This document shows positions 51,229 through 60,862 of a stretch of 64,000 nt of DNA, piece after piece. The position numbers and the translations under genes are program-made. The stretch comes from Luteibacter sp. Sphag1AF (GTDB lineage Bacteria; Pseudomonadota; Gammaproteobacteria; Xanthomonadales; Rhodanobacteraceae). Position 1 is the first letter of the stretch; every line of letters begins with the position of its first letter. The notes beneath the pieces were generated by a model. The model was not told where the DNA came from. It saw nothing but the letters and a program-made list of their open reading frames with translations, and ran no database searches. The stretch lies in NCBI RefSeq assembly GCF_014192715.1, contig NZ_JACHYH010000001.1, positions 868,001 through 932,000 on the forward strand, read 5' to 3'.

Positions 51229-53133
51229 TTAGCGCGGCGAGCAGAAGCAGTAAACGTAGACGTTGGGCTTGCCCGGAACCGCTTCACGGAACAGTTCAAG
51301 CTCGGGCGCCATCTGCGGCAGACGGGCAACCCACGACGGCAGACGCACGCCATAGGCCAGCGCAATCTGTGCCGACGAGCTGCTGCCCACGCTGGCCACC
51401 AGGCGCTCGAACGCGCCCATCGGCGGTTCGACGTAGCGAACGGTAAAGTCCTTGCCGAGCTTTGCCCGCGACGCCGCATCGTTGACTGCGTCGGTCAGGT
51501 TGCCTAGCTGATCCACCAGGCCGCGATCCAGCGCCTGCTGCCCGGTCCACACGCGACCCTGCGCAATCGCATCAATGGCGGCGAAGTCCTTGTTGCGCGC
51601 CTTCGCCACGTTGCCGACGAAGTCGCGATAACCCTTGTCGATGATGCTCTGGATCAGCACGCCGACTTTCGGGTCCAGCGGGCGGGTGATGTCGAATGCG
51701 CCAGCCAGCGGGCCGGTGCCCACGCCATCGGATTTCACGCCCACCTTCTGCAAGGTGTCAGGCACGGTGAAGAACATGCCGAAGATGCCGATGGAACCGG
51801 TGATCGTGTTCGGTTCGGCGTAGATGCGATCGGCATTCATCGAGATCCAGTAGCCACCGCTCGCCGCGGTGTCACCCATCGACACCACCACGGGAATGCC
51901 GGCCTCGCGGGTCAGCTCCACTTCGCGACGGATCTGTTCGGCGGCATACACTTCGCCGCCCGGTGAATTCACGCGAAGCACGAGAGCGCTGGTTTTCTTG
52001 TCGTTGCGCGCCTGGCGGATCAGCAGCGCGATGGACTCACCGCCGATCTTGCCCGGGCCCTGCTTGCCGCCGACGATTTCGCCTTCGGCAACCACAATGG
52101 CCACACCTGGCGTGGTCGACAGCGGATCGGCGCCCACATTGCGGTCGGCCAGGTAACCCGTCAGTCCCACGGCACGGAAAGGCTGATCGCGGCGCCCGGC
52201 AGGCACGCCGTCCTTGCGCAGCATGTCGACGAGCTGCTGCTCGGTGGCGATGCCATCGACCAGGTGCTCGTCCATGGCCAGCTGCGCGAGGTCGCCGTTG
52301 GTCGACCTGATGCGGTCAGGCAACTGATCCACGTCGGCGCGCAGCACCGCCGGGTCGATGTTGCGGCGCCTGGCCACTTCGTCGATCCACGTGGTCCACA
52401 GGCCGCCCAGCCAGAAGGCATCCGCCTGCTTCGATTCGTCCGATGCGTGGTCGAGGATGAAGGGCTCGGCGGCCGATTTGAACTGCCCCACGCGGAACAG
52501 GTGCACCTGCACGCCCAGACGGTCGAGCAGATCCTTGTAGAACAGGCGGTAATTGGCCAGACCGGTGGGAAGCACGCCGCCCTGCGGGTCGATGAGAATC
52601 TTGTCGGCGTGCGAGGCGAGGTAATACTGGCCCTGGTCCAGATTCACGCCCCACACCAGCACCTTCTTGCCACTCTTGCGGAAGCGATCAAGCGCCTCGC
52701 CCACTTCGCGCAGGCCGGCGAAACCGCCTGCCTCCAGCTGGTCAGGCTTCAGCAGAATGCGACTGATGCGATTGTCTTTCGCGGCAGCGTCGATGGCGCC
52801 CACAAGGTCGCGCACCTGCGTCTGCTTGGGCTGCTCACCGGAAAGGCGGCTCATCGCGCGGGACAATGCGTCGATGCTGTACTGCTCGACCAGCTGCCCT
52901 TCGGGCGCCAGCACGAGCACCGTTTTGTCTTCGATACTGGTGGCCTTGCCACCCGCCCAGATGCCGATGGCAAAAATCAGCAGCAGGCCGAAGAAGATGA
53001 CGTTGATAACGATGAGCCGCACCACATTGATGCCGCGGCCAATACCGGCCAGCACCCCGAAAAACCCGCGGCGACGCGGCGGTGGTGCAGCGCGCGGCAA
53101 GGGCGGCGGGAGGGCATCGTGGCGATCCGTCAT
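51229..53133 (-). CDS. sppA: Signal peptide peptidase SppA, 67-kDa type
   Basis: The 634-residue protein has a proline-rich N-terminus, one membrane helix (about residues 38-62) and two S49 peptidase domains in the periplasm. The catalytic dyad is probably K219 in GQFKSAAEPF and S425 in AASGGYW, split between halves as in E. coli SppA (K209, S409). It degrades cleaved signal peptides in the inner membrane. The ATG at 53133 fits. It lies 51 bases after the facing MATE gene on the same strand. Confidence 0.93.
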   Translation of the reverse strand: MTDRHDALPPPLPRAAPPPRRRGFFGVLAGIGRGINVVRLIVINVIFFGLLLIFAIGIWAGGKATSIEDKTVLVLAPEGQLVEQYSIDALSRAMSRLSGEQPKQTQVRDLVGAIDAAAKDNRISRILLKPDQLEAGGFAGLREVGEALDRFRKSGKKVLVWGVNLDQGQYYLASHADKILIDPQGGVLPTGLANYRLFYKDLLDRLGVQVHLFRVGQFKSAAEPFILDHASDESKQADAFWLGGLWTTWIDEVARRRNIDPAVLRADVDQLPDRIRSTNGDLAQLAMDEHLVDGIATEQQLVDMLRKDGVPAGRRDQPFRAVGLTGYLADRNVGADPLSTTPGVAIVVAEGEIVGGKQGPGKIGGESIALLIRQARNDKKTSALVLRVNSPGGEVYAAEQIRREVELTREAGIPVVVSMGDTAASGGYWISMNADRIYAEPNTITGSIGIFGMFFTVPDTLQKVGVKSDGVGTGPLAGAFDITRPLDPKVGVLIQSIIDKGYRDFVGNVAKARNKDFAAIDAIAQGRVWTGQQALDRGLVDQLGNLTDAVNDAASRAKLGKDFTVRYVEPPMGAFERLVASVGSSSSAQIALAYGVRLPSWVARLPQMAPELELFREAVPGKPNVYVYCFCSPR

Positions 53134-53184
53134 GGGGCGTTCCTCGTGAAGTTGTGTGCAGCGTAACGTGTCAGGAGGTCAGCA

Positions 53185-54573
53185 TCACGTGTGGAAGGAC
53201 ACAGGCGCGGATGAGTCCACATTCTGCCGCCAGCGTTCGGTGGCGCTGATCCGGCAGAATCTTGCGAAAAGCAGCACGGCCGCCATCGACAGACCGGCAA
53301 TCAGGCCGATCCACATGCCGCGCGCGCCCATGTCATGCACGAAGGCCAGCCACCAGCCGACGGGCATGCCCACCACCCAGTAAGCGAACATGGTGATGAC
53401 CATCGGCACGCGGGTGTCTTTCAGGCCACGCAGCGCACCGTTCGACGCCACCTGGATGCCGTCTGAGAACTGGAAGAAGCCCGCCAGGATCAACAATTGC
53501 GATGCCATGGCGATAACGGCCGGGTCACCGGTGTACAACCGCGCGATGTGTCCGGGGATGGCCAGCATCACGCCGGACGACACCAGCTGGGTCACCAGGA
53601 TCAACGCGATGCCGCAGAATCCCGCATAGCGAACTCCCAGCGCATCGCCGCGACCGGCGGCATTGCCCACGCGAACCGTGATCGCCATGGACAGGCCCAG
53701 TGGAATCATGAAGGCGACCGAGGCCACGTTCAGAGCCACGTGGTGACTGGCCGTGACCGTTTCACCGAGGCGTCCGATCAACAGGGCCACGGCGACAAAC
53801 AGGCCACCCTCCATCAGCAGCGTCACCGCCATGGGCACGCCGATGTGCAGCAGCTTGCCGATCGGTTCGCGCCGCGGGCCAACGAAACGCTGGCGCAGAT
53901 TCAGATCGCGGTAGTTCCGGTGCTTCAGCACGTAGATGCCAAAGCCGATCATCTCCAGCCACAGCACAATGGCCGTGGCTATGCCGCTGCCACGTGCACC
54001 CATCGGAGGAAAGCCCAGCTTTCCGTACATCAGCACGTAGCCCAGTGGCGCCAGCACCATGAGGCCGCCGAAGCTGAAATACATCGAAGGGCGCGGCATC
54101 GACAGACCCTCGGACAGGCCGCGCAACGCGAAATACGTGGTGAGCGCGGGCGCAGCCCAACTGATGGCATGCAGGAAGCCGGTTACGTCCGGACGCAGCG
54201 AAGGCACCACGCCGAACGCGCTCATCAGTGGCGCCGCATGGCGCACGCCAAACCAGAGCAGCACGCCAAGACCCCAGGCAATCCACAACGCCTGATGGAA
54301 CACGGCACCCACTTCGCCACGACGACCTGCGCCATCGAGCTGAGCGACTGTCGGTGGCACAGACATCATGGTGCCGATGCCGGCCACGATGGCCAGCGCC
54401 CAGATGCTGGCGCCGGTGACGACGGCCGCCTGGGTGTGTGCGTTCAAGTGGCCGGCAAGTACCGCGTCCACCACGTTGGTGCCGATCGCGCTCAACTGGG
54501 CAATCACCATCGGCAATGCCAGCCGGAGGGTGGCGCCAATGTCGCGCCTGGCGCGGGCACGGTCGATGGACAT
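53185..54573 (-). CDS. MATE family multidrug exporter
   Basis: The 462-residue protein has 12 membrane helices in two MatE halves, starting LRLALPMVIAQLSAIGTNVVD with NorM-like VDAVLAGHLN and VTASHHVALNVASVAFMIPL in the second half. NorM-type MATE proteins export cationic drugs with Na+ or H+. It is upstream of sppA on the same strand and divergent from the DUF3667 gene, with 92 bases between. Confidence 0.9.
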   Translation of the reverse strand: MSIDRARARRDIGATLRLALPMVIAQLSAIGTNVVDAVLAGHLNAHTQAAVVTGASIWALAIVAGIGTMMSVPPTVAQLDGAGRRGEVGAVFHQALWIAWGLGVLLWFGVRHAAPLMSAFGVVPSLRPDVTGFLHAISWAAPALTTYFALRGLSEGLSMPRPSMYFSFGGLMVLAPLGYVLMYGKLGFPPMGARGSGIATAIVLWLEMIGFGIYVLKHRNYRDLNLRQRFVGPRREPIGKLLHIGVPMAVTLLMEGGLFVAVALLIGRLGETVTASHHVALNVASVAFMIPLGLSMAITVRVGNAAGRGDALGVRYAGFCGIALILVTQLVSSGVMLAIPGHIARLYTGDPAVIAMASQLLILAGFFQFSDGIQVASNGALRGLKDTRVPMVITMFAYWVVGMPVGWWLAFVHDMGARGMWIGLIAGLSMAAVLLFARFCRISATERWRQNVDSSAPVSFHT

Positions 54574-54665
54574 GGACTGGCTCAGAGGGTCGGCACGCTA
54601 GTGTACCTCCCGCCTGTGTCCGCGCCATGCCATCATTCCCACTCATGTCGGGGGACACGTAGCAA

Positions 54666-55853
54666 ATGAACGAGCTGAAGCCGTCACCGGCGCTGCTGTG
54701 CGCCAACTGTGCCACGGAGCTCCAGGGGGAATATTGTTTTCACTGCGGCCAGTCAGTGAAAAGCGTGCTGCGTCCTGTCTCGCACATGATGGAAGACGTG
54801 GGCGACCTGCTGTTCCATCTGGACGAGCGCGTGATCCACACGCTGCCTGCCCTGTACTTCCGTCCGGGCTTCCTGACCCTCGAATACTTTGCAGGCCGCC
54901 GCGTGCGCTACATCGCGCCGTTCCGCCTGATGTTCGTGTTCTGTCTGCTCGCGTTCTTCTTCAGCCACATGGCGATGAATGTGAGCAAGGATGTTGCCGT
55001 ACACGAGCGTAACGCCCCCTCCGCCGAGAGCACCGGCGACTCCGCCACCCGGCCCAAAGACGCCGCCGCCGCGTTTGCCGCGGCAACAACGCCCGAGGAA
55101 GTGCGCAGCATCTACGCGGCGCGTTCGGAAGAAATGCGCAACGCGGCGGACAATGAAGAGCTGCCGACCATCGCCCGGATGGGCATGGAGGCCGGGCAGA
55201 CGATGCTGTGGAAATCGGCCAACGAGCGCCTGATCGCCATGAAGGCCGAGGCGCTTCCACCGCCCGACGCCCTGCCCGGCAACGGCCACGACAGTGACAT
55301 GTCGACGTTTCCGGTAACTGTGCACGTCAGCTGGCTGCCTGACGCCGTCAACGAGCGGTTGAGCGAGGGCATGGCGCACATGAAGGCCAACATCATCCTG
55401 GTGAAGAACGGCGGGCCGAAGCAGAAAGAGGCAGCCCGACGGATTCTGGATGGCGTGTTTGGCGTCCTGCCCCAGGTGATGTTCGTGCTGCTGCCGATTT
55501 TCGCCCTGATCCTGAAGCTGTTCTACGTCTTCAGGCGGCGGCTCTACATGGAGCATTTCATCGCCTGCCTGCACAGCCATGCGTTCATGTTCCTGTCCCT
55601 GTTGCTGCTGTCGGTGCTGGGGATGCTCGCCGGCTGGGCGAAACCCCATGTTGCCCCTCTGGCCTCGGCCCTGGGGCTGATCCAGCTCGTGATGTTCCTG
55701 TGGATACCCATCTATCTGCTGATCATGCAGAAGCGGATTTACCGGCAGGGATGGCCCATGACGGTGATCAAATTCTGGCTGGTGGGCAGTATTTATTTCT
55801 GGTTGCTTATGGCCGCCCTCTGCATCGCCGTGGTCATCTCACTTGCCCATTGA
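54666..55853 (+). CDS. DUF3667 membrane protein with zinc ribbon
   Basis: The 395-residue protein starts with a zinc-ribbon-like CANCATELQGEYCFHCGQ, then the DUF3667 block (HMMEDVGDLLFHLDERVIHT, LYFRPGFLTLEYFAGRR), one membrane helix near RLMFVFCLLAFFF, a roughly 170-residue soluble insert and four C-terminal helices. The family is common in Xanthomonadales and Bacteroidetes, with unknown function. It starts only four bases after a TAG in the leader. Confidence 0.82.
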   Translation: MNELKPSPALLCANCATELQGEYCFHCGQSVKSVLRPVSHMMEDVGDLLFHLDERVIHTLPALYFRPGFLTLEYFAGRRVRYIAPFRLMFVFCLLAFFFSHMAMNVSKDVAVHERNAPSAESTGDSATRPKDAAAAFAAATTPEEVRSIYAARSEEMRNAADNEELPTIARMGMEAGQTMLWKSANERLIAMKAEALPPPDALPGNGHDSDMSTFPVTVHVSWLPDAVNERLSEGMAHMKANIILVKNGGPKQKEAARRILDGVFGVLPQVMFVLLPIFALILKLFYVFRRRLYMEHFIACLHSHAFMFLSLLLLSVLGMLAGWAKPHVAPLASALGLIQLVMFLWIPIYLLIMQKRIYRQGWPMTVIKFWLVGSIYFWLLMAALCIAVVISLAH

Positions 55854-56061
55854 CGGATAGGATTTTTTCCTAGCGAAACGAGGTTGTGCACAGGCAGCGT
55901 GGTGTCTTCGAAGATGTCAATATCTCGGCAACATCGGATCTCAGGCGATCCCGGCAATTTTTTAAGTCATTGATTTCAGATTATATTTCAGTCTGGTTAA
56001 AATGTACCCAAGCTGACTCGAAGGGCCTAACCATGCGCCTTGGATGGCCCCCATACGATGC

Positions 56062-56096
56062 TCATCCACAGACTTATCCACAGGACTTGTGGATAA
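56062..56096. promoter_or_regulatory. Cluster of three DnaA boxes
   Basis: Within 35 bases are TCATCCACA (56062-56070), a perfect TTATCCACA (56074-56082) and an inverted perfect TGTGGATAA (56088-56096). Two match the R1 consensus exactly. They lie about 150 bases before priA and just after an AT-rich stretch. They may let DnaA regulate priA or titrate DnaA. Confidence 0.75.
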
Positions 56097-56190
56097 CTCT
56101 TAAACCTCCATACGGGCGGGCACTTACCTCCGACTCCTGCGGAACGCCGCGTCATCCCACGGCAACCCCATGATCGTGCCCGCAAAGGAT

Positions 56191-56207
56191 TGGTCAAAGA
56201 TTGACCA
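56191..56207. promoter_or_regulatory. Palindrome in the priA leader
   Basis: TGGTCAA, three bases and TTGACCA form a perfect seven-base dyad 34 bases before the priA ATG. It may be an operator or hairpin in the leader. No regulator can be named. Confidence 0.4.
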
Positions 56208-56241
56208 GCCCGACAGGTGACCACAGGTACACTTGCAGGCC

Positions 56242-58416
56242 ATGTCCGCCGTCCTTCGTGTAGCCCTTCCCGTACCCCTGCTCACCCTGTTCGACTACCT
56301 GCCCCCTGAGGTGGGCGTCGCAGCGGCTGGGTCGCGTGTGCGTGTGCCCTTTGGCCGGGGAGAAATGGTCGGCATCGTGATCGACCCGGCCGCCGAAACG
56401 GCGGTCGGCAAAGGGCGCCTGAAGCGCGCCCTGGAAGTGCTGGATGACGCACCCTTGCTGGATGCCGAATTGCTCACCACCCTCAGTTGGGCGGCTGAGT
56501 ATTGGGCCGGAGCACCGGGCGAGGCGTTTTCCAATGCGCTGCCGCTGGCCCTGCGTGAACCGCGCCAGCTTCCTGCGACAGGCCGGGAAGTCTGGGCGAT
56601 GACTCTTGCAGGGCGCAGCGCCCACGACGCCCGCAGCCGCAAGGCAGGAAGCGCTGCGCTACTGGCCGCGCTCGCAGACGGCCCACGGGCCGCCGACGAA
56701 CTGCACGACACACTCCCCGGCTGGCGCGCCGCCGCCCGTCGACTGGCCGAAGGCGGCCTGGTAGAGAAGATGGATCTGGAAGAAGTGGCCCTTCCGCCCT
56801 CCCCCGCGCCAGGCCCCGCCCTCAGTGACGAACAGCAGTTGGCCGTGGACACCGTGGCCGCGGCCCTCGGCCGGTTCCAGCCCTTCCTGCTGGACGGGGT
56901 GACTGGCAGCGGCAAGACCGAGGTTTACCTCGCGCTGATCGAACAGGCACTGGCGCAGGGACGACAGACCCTTCTGCTCGTGCCGGAAATCGGCCTGGCA
57001 CCGCAGACGGTGCGCCGACTGCGCGAACGCCTTGGCGTCGCCATCGAGGTGTTGCACTCCAACCTTGCAGAAGGCGACCGTGCCCGCGCATGGCTGAGAG
57101 CCCGCAATGGCACGGCGCGGGTCGTGCTCGGCACGCGGTCGGCGGTATTCACGCCGCTGCCGAAGGCCGGCCTCATCATCGTGGATGAAGAGCACGACCC
57201 TTCTTACAAACAGCAGGAAGGGTTCCGCTACCACGCGCGCGATCTCGCCCTCGTTCGTGCCCGGGCGCACGGCGTACCCGTTGTGCTCGGCTCGGCCACG
57301 CCGTCGCTGGAATCACTCGCCAACGTGGATTCCGGACGCTACGAACGGGTTTCCCTGAAGGGACGCCCGGGCGCCTCCCAGCCCACGCAGGTGCGTATCG
57401 TGGACATGCGCGCGCAGCGACTGGATCACGGCCTGTCGCCCACGCTGCTGGCGGCCGTCACCGAATGCATCGGGCGCGGCGAGCAGGCACTGGTGTTCCG
57501 CAATCGCCGTGGCTACGCGCCGGTACTGCTTTGCTACGACTGCGGCTGGCACGCCGACTGCCCGCGCTGCGACAAGCCGCTGACGCTGCATGCCGGGCGC
57601 CGCCGGCTCATTTGCCACCACTGCGAATACACCGCGTCGGTTCCCGAGGCCTGCCCGCAGTGCAAGTCCGCCAACATCAGCCCCCAGGGCCAGGGCACCG
57701 AGCGGCTGGAAGAAGCGCTGATCGCACGATTCCCGGATACGCCCGTCATCCGGGTGGACCGGGAGACCACGCAGCGCCGCGATGCGTTCGATCAGCTGCT
57801 GGCCAGTTTGCGCGAGGACAAGCCCGCCATCCTTGTGGGCACGCAGATGCTGGCCAAAGGCCACGACCTGCCCAATCTCACCCTGGTAGCCATCGTCGGC
57901 GTGGACGAAGGACTGCACAGCATTGATTTCCGGGCCAGCGAACGCCTGGCCCAGTTGGTGGTGCAGGTCGCCGGCCGGGCCGGCCGGGCCCGCAAGCCCG
58001 GCAGCGTGCTGCTGCAAACCCACCACCCGGATCACCCGCTGCTGCACACGCTGCTGAAGTCCGGGTATGGCGCCGTGGCAAGGTCGCTGCTGGCCGAGCG
58101 CAAGATGATTGAACTGCCGCCGTTCGCTCATCAGGTGCTGCTGCGCGCGGATGCCCATGACCGCCGCGAGGTGGACGCCTTCATGGCGCAGGCGCACGAG
58201 GCCACGGGCGATCCGGGCGACCTGCGCGTGGCGGGCCCCATGCCCGCTCCCATGCCGCTCAGGGCCGGACGCCACCGCGCCCAGCTGCTGATCGAGGCGA
58301 CCACGCGGGCGCGCCTGCACGCGTTCCTGCGCCCCTGGCAGACCGCACTAAACGCGCTGCCTACAGCGCGCAAGGTAAGGTGGTCGCTCGACGTGGACCC
58401 CATCGACCTCTATTGA
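56242..58416 (+). CDS. priA: Primosomal replication restart helicase PriA
   Basis: The 724-residue protein restarts stalled replication forks by loading DnaB. It has the N-terminal DNA-binding domain, Walker A DGVTGSGKTEVYL, DEEHDPSYKQQEG, and eight cysteines in the zinc insert (CYDCGWHADCPRC, CHHCEY, CPQC). Helicase motifs V-VI include LAKGHDLPNLTLV and QVAGRAGRA. The ATG at 56242 gives the normal start; a TTG nine bases earlier is also open. The leader holds DnaA boxes. Confidence 0.96.
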   Translation: MSAVLRVALPVPLLTLFDYLPPEVGVAAAGSRVRVPFGRGEMVGIVIDPAAETAVGKGRLKRALEVLDDAPLLDAELLTTLSWAAEYWAGAPGEAFSNALPLALREPRQLPATGREVWAMTLAGRSAHDARSRKAGSAALLAALADGPRAADELHDTLPGWRAAARRLAEGGLVEKMDLEEVALPPSPAPGPALSDEQQLAVDTVAAALGRFQPFLLDGVTGSGKTEVYLALIEQALAQGRQTLLLVPEIGLAPQTVRRLRERLGVAIEVLHSNLAEGDRARAWLRARNGTARVVLGTRSAVFTPLPKAGLIIVDEEHDPSYKQQEGFRYHARDLALVRARAHGVPVVLGSATPSLESLANVDSGRYERVSLKGRPGASQPTQVRIVDMRAQRLDHGLSPTLLAAVTECIGRGEQALVFRNRRGYAPVLLCYDCGWHADCPRCDKPLTLHAGRRRLICHHCEYTASVPEACPQCKSANISPQGQGTERLEEALIARFPDTPVIRVDRETTQRRDAFDQLLASLREDKPAILVGTQMLAKGHDLPNLTLVAIVGVDEGLHSIDFRASERLAQLVVQVAGRAGRARKPGSVLLQTHHPDHPLLHTLLKSGYGAVARSLLAERKMIELPPFAHQVLLRADAHDRREVDAFMAQAHEATGDPGDLRVAGPMPAPMPLRAGRHRAQLLIEATTRARLHAFLRPWQTALNALPTARKVRWSLDVDPIDLY

Positions 58417-58440
58417 ATCCCTCCAACGGCCGGAGCTTCC

Positions 58441-59727
58441 ATGCAGAACGACGATGCAACGCGAGCGCCCAGACACCGTGTCCTAATTATTGGCGGCGGG
58501 TTCGGTGGCCTGTCCGCCGCCCGTGCACTGGCCCGCGCCCCGGTCGATGTCACGCTGGTGGACCGCCGCAACCACCACCTCTTTCAGCCGCTGCTTTATC
58601 AGGTGGCCACGGCAGGTCTGTCGGCCCCGTCGATTGCGGCGCCACTGCGCTTCATCCTTCGTGAGCAAGCCAATGCCTTCGTCTACATGGACGAGGCCCT
58701 GGAAATCGACCGCACCCGGCGCGTGGTGCGCTTCGCCCACGGCGAACGCGAGTACGACACGCTGATCGTGGCCACGGGCGCCGGCCACGCGTACTTCGGG
58801 CACGATGAGTGGGAAAAGTACGCTCCCGGCCTGAAGACACTGGAAGACGCCTTCCACATTCGTCGGCGCATCCTCCTTGCCTTCGAGAATGCCGAGCGCG
58901 AAACCGATCCGGTGAAGCGCCAGGCATGGCTGAACTTCGTGATCGTGGGCGGCGGCGCGACCGGGGTGGAACTGTCCGGCACGCTCGCCGAAATCGCCCG
59001 GCACACGCTTCCCCGCGAATTCCGCAACAGCGAGCCGCGCAACGCCAACATTCTGCTCGTGGAAGCAGGGCCGCGGGTATTGCCGGCGTTCGATCAGGAC
59101 CTCTCCGAGAAAGCCCGCAAGCAACTGGCAAAGCTGGGAGTGCAGGTGCGTACGGGTCAGGCCGTCACGTCCATTGATGCGCACGGTGTGGAACTGGGTG
59201 AGGAACGCCTGGTCGCGCGCACCGTGCTGTGGGCTGCGGGCGTAGCCGCCTCACCGCTGGGCGCGCTGCTCGGCGTACCGCTGGACCGCGCCGGCCGTGT
59301 GCAGGTGAACCCCGATCTCACCATTCCCGATGACCCCCACGTATTCGTGATTGGCGACCTTGCCAGCGTATCGACTGACGGCAAGCCCGTGCCAGGCGTT
59401 GCCCCCGCAGCCAAGCAAATGGGCGCCTATGCTGGCGAAGTCATCGCTGACCGCGTGCAGGGCAAGTTGCCGCGCGCCCCATTCCGCTACAAGGACGATG
59501 GCTCGCTGGCCACCATCGGCCGCATGGCCGCCGTGGCGCAGTTTGGCAAAGTGAAGCTTTCCGGCATCGTGGCCTGGTGGGTCTGGCTGATTGCCCACGT
59601 GTACTTCCTGATCGGCTTCCGCAACCGGCTGGTCGTGCTGATGGATTGGGCATCGTCCTACTGGACCTATCAGCGCCATGCGCGCATCGTGCAGGGAGCC
59701 ATCAGTCGTGACGACCCACCACGATGA
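58441..59727 (+). CDS. Type II NADH dehydrogenase (NDH-2)
   Basis: The 428-residue flavoprotein has the FAD loop VLIIGGGFGGLSAAR and NDH-2 landmarks HHLFQPLLYQVATAGLS. The NADH-binding loop is VIVGGGATGVELSG and the second FAD site is in HVFVIGDLA. A C-terminal helical region (VWLIAHVYFLIGF) binds the membrane. It oxidises NADH with a quinone without pumping protons. It begins 24 bases after priA. Confidence 0.93.
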   Translation: MQNDDATRAPRHRVLIIGGGFGGLSAARALARAPVDVTLVDRRNHHLFQPLLYQVATAGLSAPSIAAPLRFILREQANAFVYMDEALEIDRTRRVVRFAHGEREYDTLIVATGAGHAYFGHDEWEKYAPGLKTLEDAFHIRRRILLAFENAERETDPVKRQAWLNFVIVGGGATGVELSGTLAEIARHTLPREFRNSEPRNANILLVEAGPRVLPAFDQDLSEKARKQLAKLGVQVRTGQAVTSIDAHGVELGEERLVARTVLWAAGVAASPLGALLGVPLDRAGRVQVNPDLTIPDDPHVFVIGDLASVSTDGKPVPGVAPAAKQMGAYAGEVIADRVQGKLPRAPFRYKDDGSLATIGRMAAVAQFGKVKLSGIVAWWVWLIAHVYFLIGFRNRLVVLMDWASSYWTYQRHARIVQGAISRDDPPR

Positions 59728-59783
59728 AATAACCGTGTCTCGACATTGTCTGGACATGCTCTACCCCCAACCTATGGGTGCTT

Positions 59784-59817
59784 ACCCCCGACCGCCGATC
59801 GGCGCGACAATGGGGGT
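59784..59817 (+). other. Hairpin in the transaldolase leader
   Basis: ACCCCC (59784-59789) pairs with GGGGGT (59812-59817), enclosing a GCCGATCGGC palindrome. A second TACCCCC copy lies 22 bases upstream. It may form a leader structure 25 bases before the tal start; it matches no riboswitch I know. Confidence 0.35.
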
Positions 59818-59841
59818 CTTACCGGCACAGGAACCGCTCTC

Positions 59842-60795
59842 GTGACGAACCAGCTCGAACAACTGCGCAAGATCACCACCGTCGTCGCCGACACCGGCGA
59901 TATCGAAGCCATCGCGAAGTACAAGCCCGTCGATGCGACCACCAACCCGTCGCTGCTGCTGAAGGCAGCCAGCATCCCGGCGTATGCGCCGCTGCTGGAC
60001 GAAGCCATTGCATGGGCCAAATCCCAGGGCAACGACCGCGCACAGCAGCTGGTGGACGCAGGCGACAAATTGTCGGTGCTGGTGGGCAGGAAGATTCTGG
60101 ACGTGGTGCCCGGCCGTGTGTCGACCGAAGTGGACGCCCGCCTGTCCTTCGATACCGATGCCACAGTCACCAAGGCCGAGCGCCTGATCGGCATGTACGC
60201 CGATGCCGGCATCTCGAAAGACCGCATCCTCATCAAGACCGCTTCCACGTGGGAAGGCATCCGTGCCGCCGAGAAGCTGGAAAAGAAGGGCATCAAGTGC
60301 AATTGCACGCTGCTCTTCAGCTTTGAACAGGCGGTGGCCTGTGCCGAAGCGGGCGTGTTTCTGATCTCGCCGTTCGTCGGCCGCATCTTCGACTGGTACG
60401 TCGCCAACACCGACAAGAAGATCTATGCACCGGAAGAAGATCCGGGCGTGCAGTCGGTGCGCAAGATTTACGACTACTACAAGCTGCACGGCTACGAGAC
60501 CGTGGTGATGGGTGCGAGCTTCCGCAACATCGGCCAGATTCAGGCCCTTGCCGGCTGCGACCGCCTGACCATCAGCCCGGAACTGCTGGGCGAGCTGGAA
60601 GCGAACACCAACGATCTGCCGGTTGCGCTGAAAGACGGCGGCAAGAAGGAAGAGCCGGGTGAGCGCCTGTCGGAAGCCAAGTTCCGCTGGGGCCATAACG
60701 AGAACGCGATGGCCACCGACAAGCTGGCTGACGGCATTCGCAAGTTCGCGGTTGACCAGCGCAAGCTGGAAGCGCTGCTGGGCGCGAAGCTCTGA
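59842..60795 (+). CDS. tal: Transaldolase
   Basis: The 317-residue protein transfers a dihydroxyacetone unit in the pentose phosphate pathway. Landmarks are [13 protein letters not shown] near the N-terminus and the Schiff-base lysine K132 in [11 protein letters not shown], the same number as E. coli Tal[18 protein letters not shown] follows. The GTG at 59842 gives the family N-terminus and follows CAGGA; a longer in-frame reading to 59746 has none. A strong terminator follows. Confidence 0.95.
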   Translation: MTNQLEQLRKITTVVADTGDIEAIAKYKPVDATTNPSLLLKAASIPAYAPLLDEAIAWAKSQGNDRAQQLVDAGDKLSVLVGRKILDVVPGRVSTEVDARLSFDTDATVTKAERLIGMYADAGISKDRILIKTASTWEGIRAAEKLEKKGIKCNCTLLFSFEQAVACAEAGVFLISPFVGRIFDWYVANTDKKIYAPEEDPGVQSVRKIYDYYKLHGYETVVMGASFRNIGQIQALAGCDRLTISPELLGELEANTNDLPVALKDGGKKEEPGERLSEAKFRWGHNENAMATDKLADGIRKFAVDQRKLEALLGAKL

Positions 60796-60816
60796 TCTGC
60801 TGCAAATGCTGATAAA

Positions 60817-60844
60817 AGAAGGCCGCTCACGCGGCCTTCTTTTT
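60817..60844. terminator. Bidirectional terminator between tal and the efflux operon
   Basis: AGAAGGCCGC, a four-base loop and GCGGCCTTCT are followed by TTTT on the plus strand; on the minus strand the stem is followed by TTTTATC. It serves both convergent units. Confidence 0.88.
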
Positions 60845-60862
60845 CAACGCCCACGCAAGGAT

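Larger units (their letters stand above)
55854..56241 (+). other. 388-base intergenic region before priA
   Basis: This gap has an AT-rich stretch at about 55957-56004 (TTTTTTAAG, TTATATTT, TTAAAATG), a cluster of three DnaA boxes at 56062-56096 and a TGGTCAA dyad at 56191-56207. A short ATAGGA/TCCTA hairpin lies right after the DUF3667 stop. No convincing gene was seen. Confidence 0.6.

Noticed and set aside
55950-56100. Chromosomal replication origin at the DnaA boxes
   Set aside because: There is no dnaA, dnaN, gyrB or rpmH nearby, and only three boxes are present, so a regulatory or titration site is more likely.
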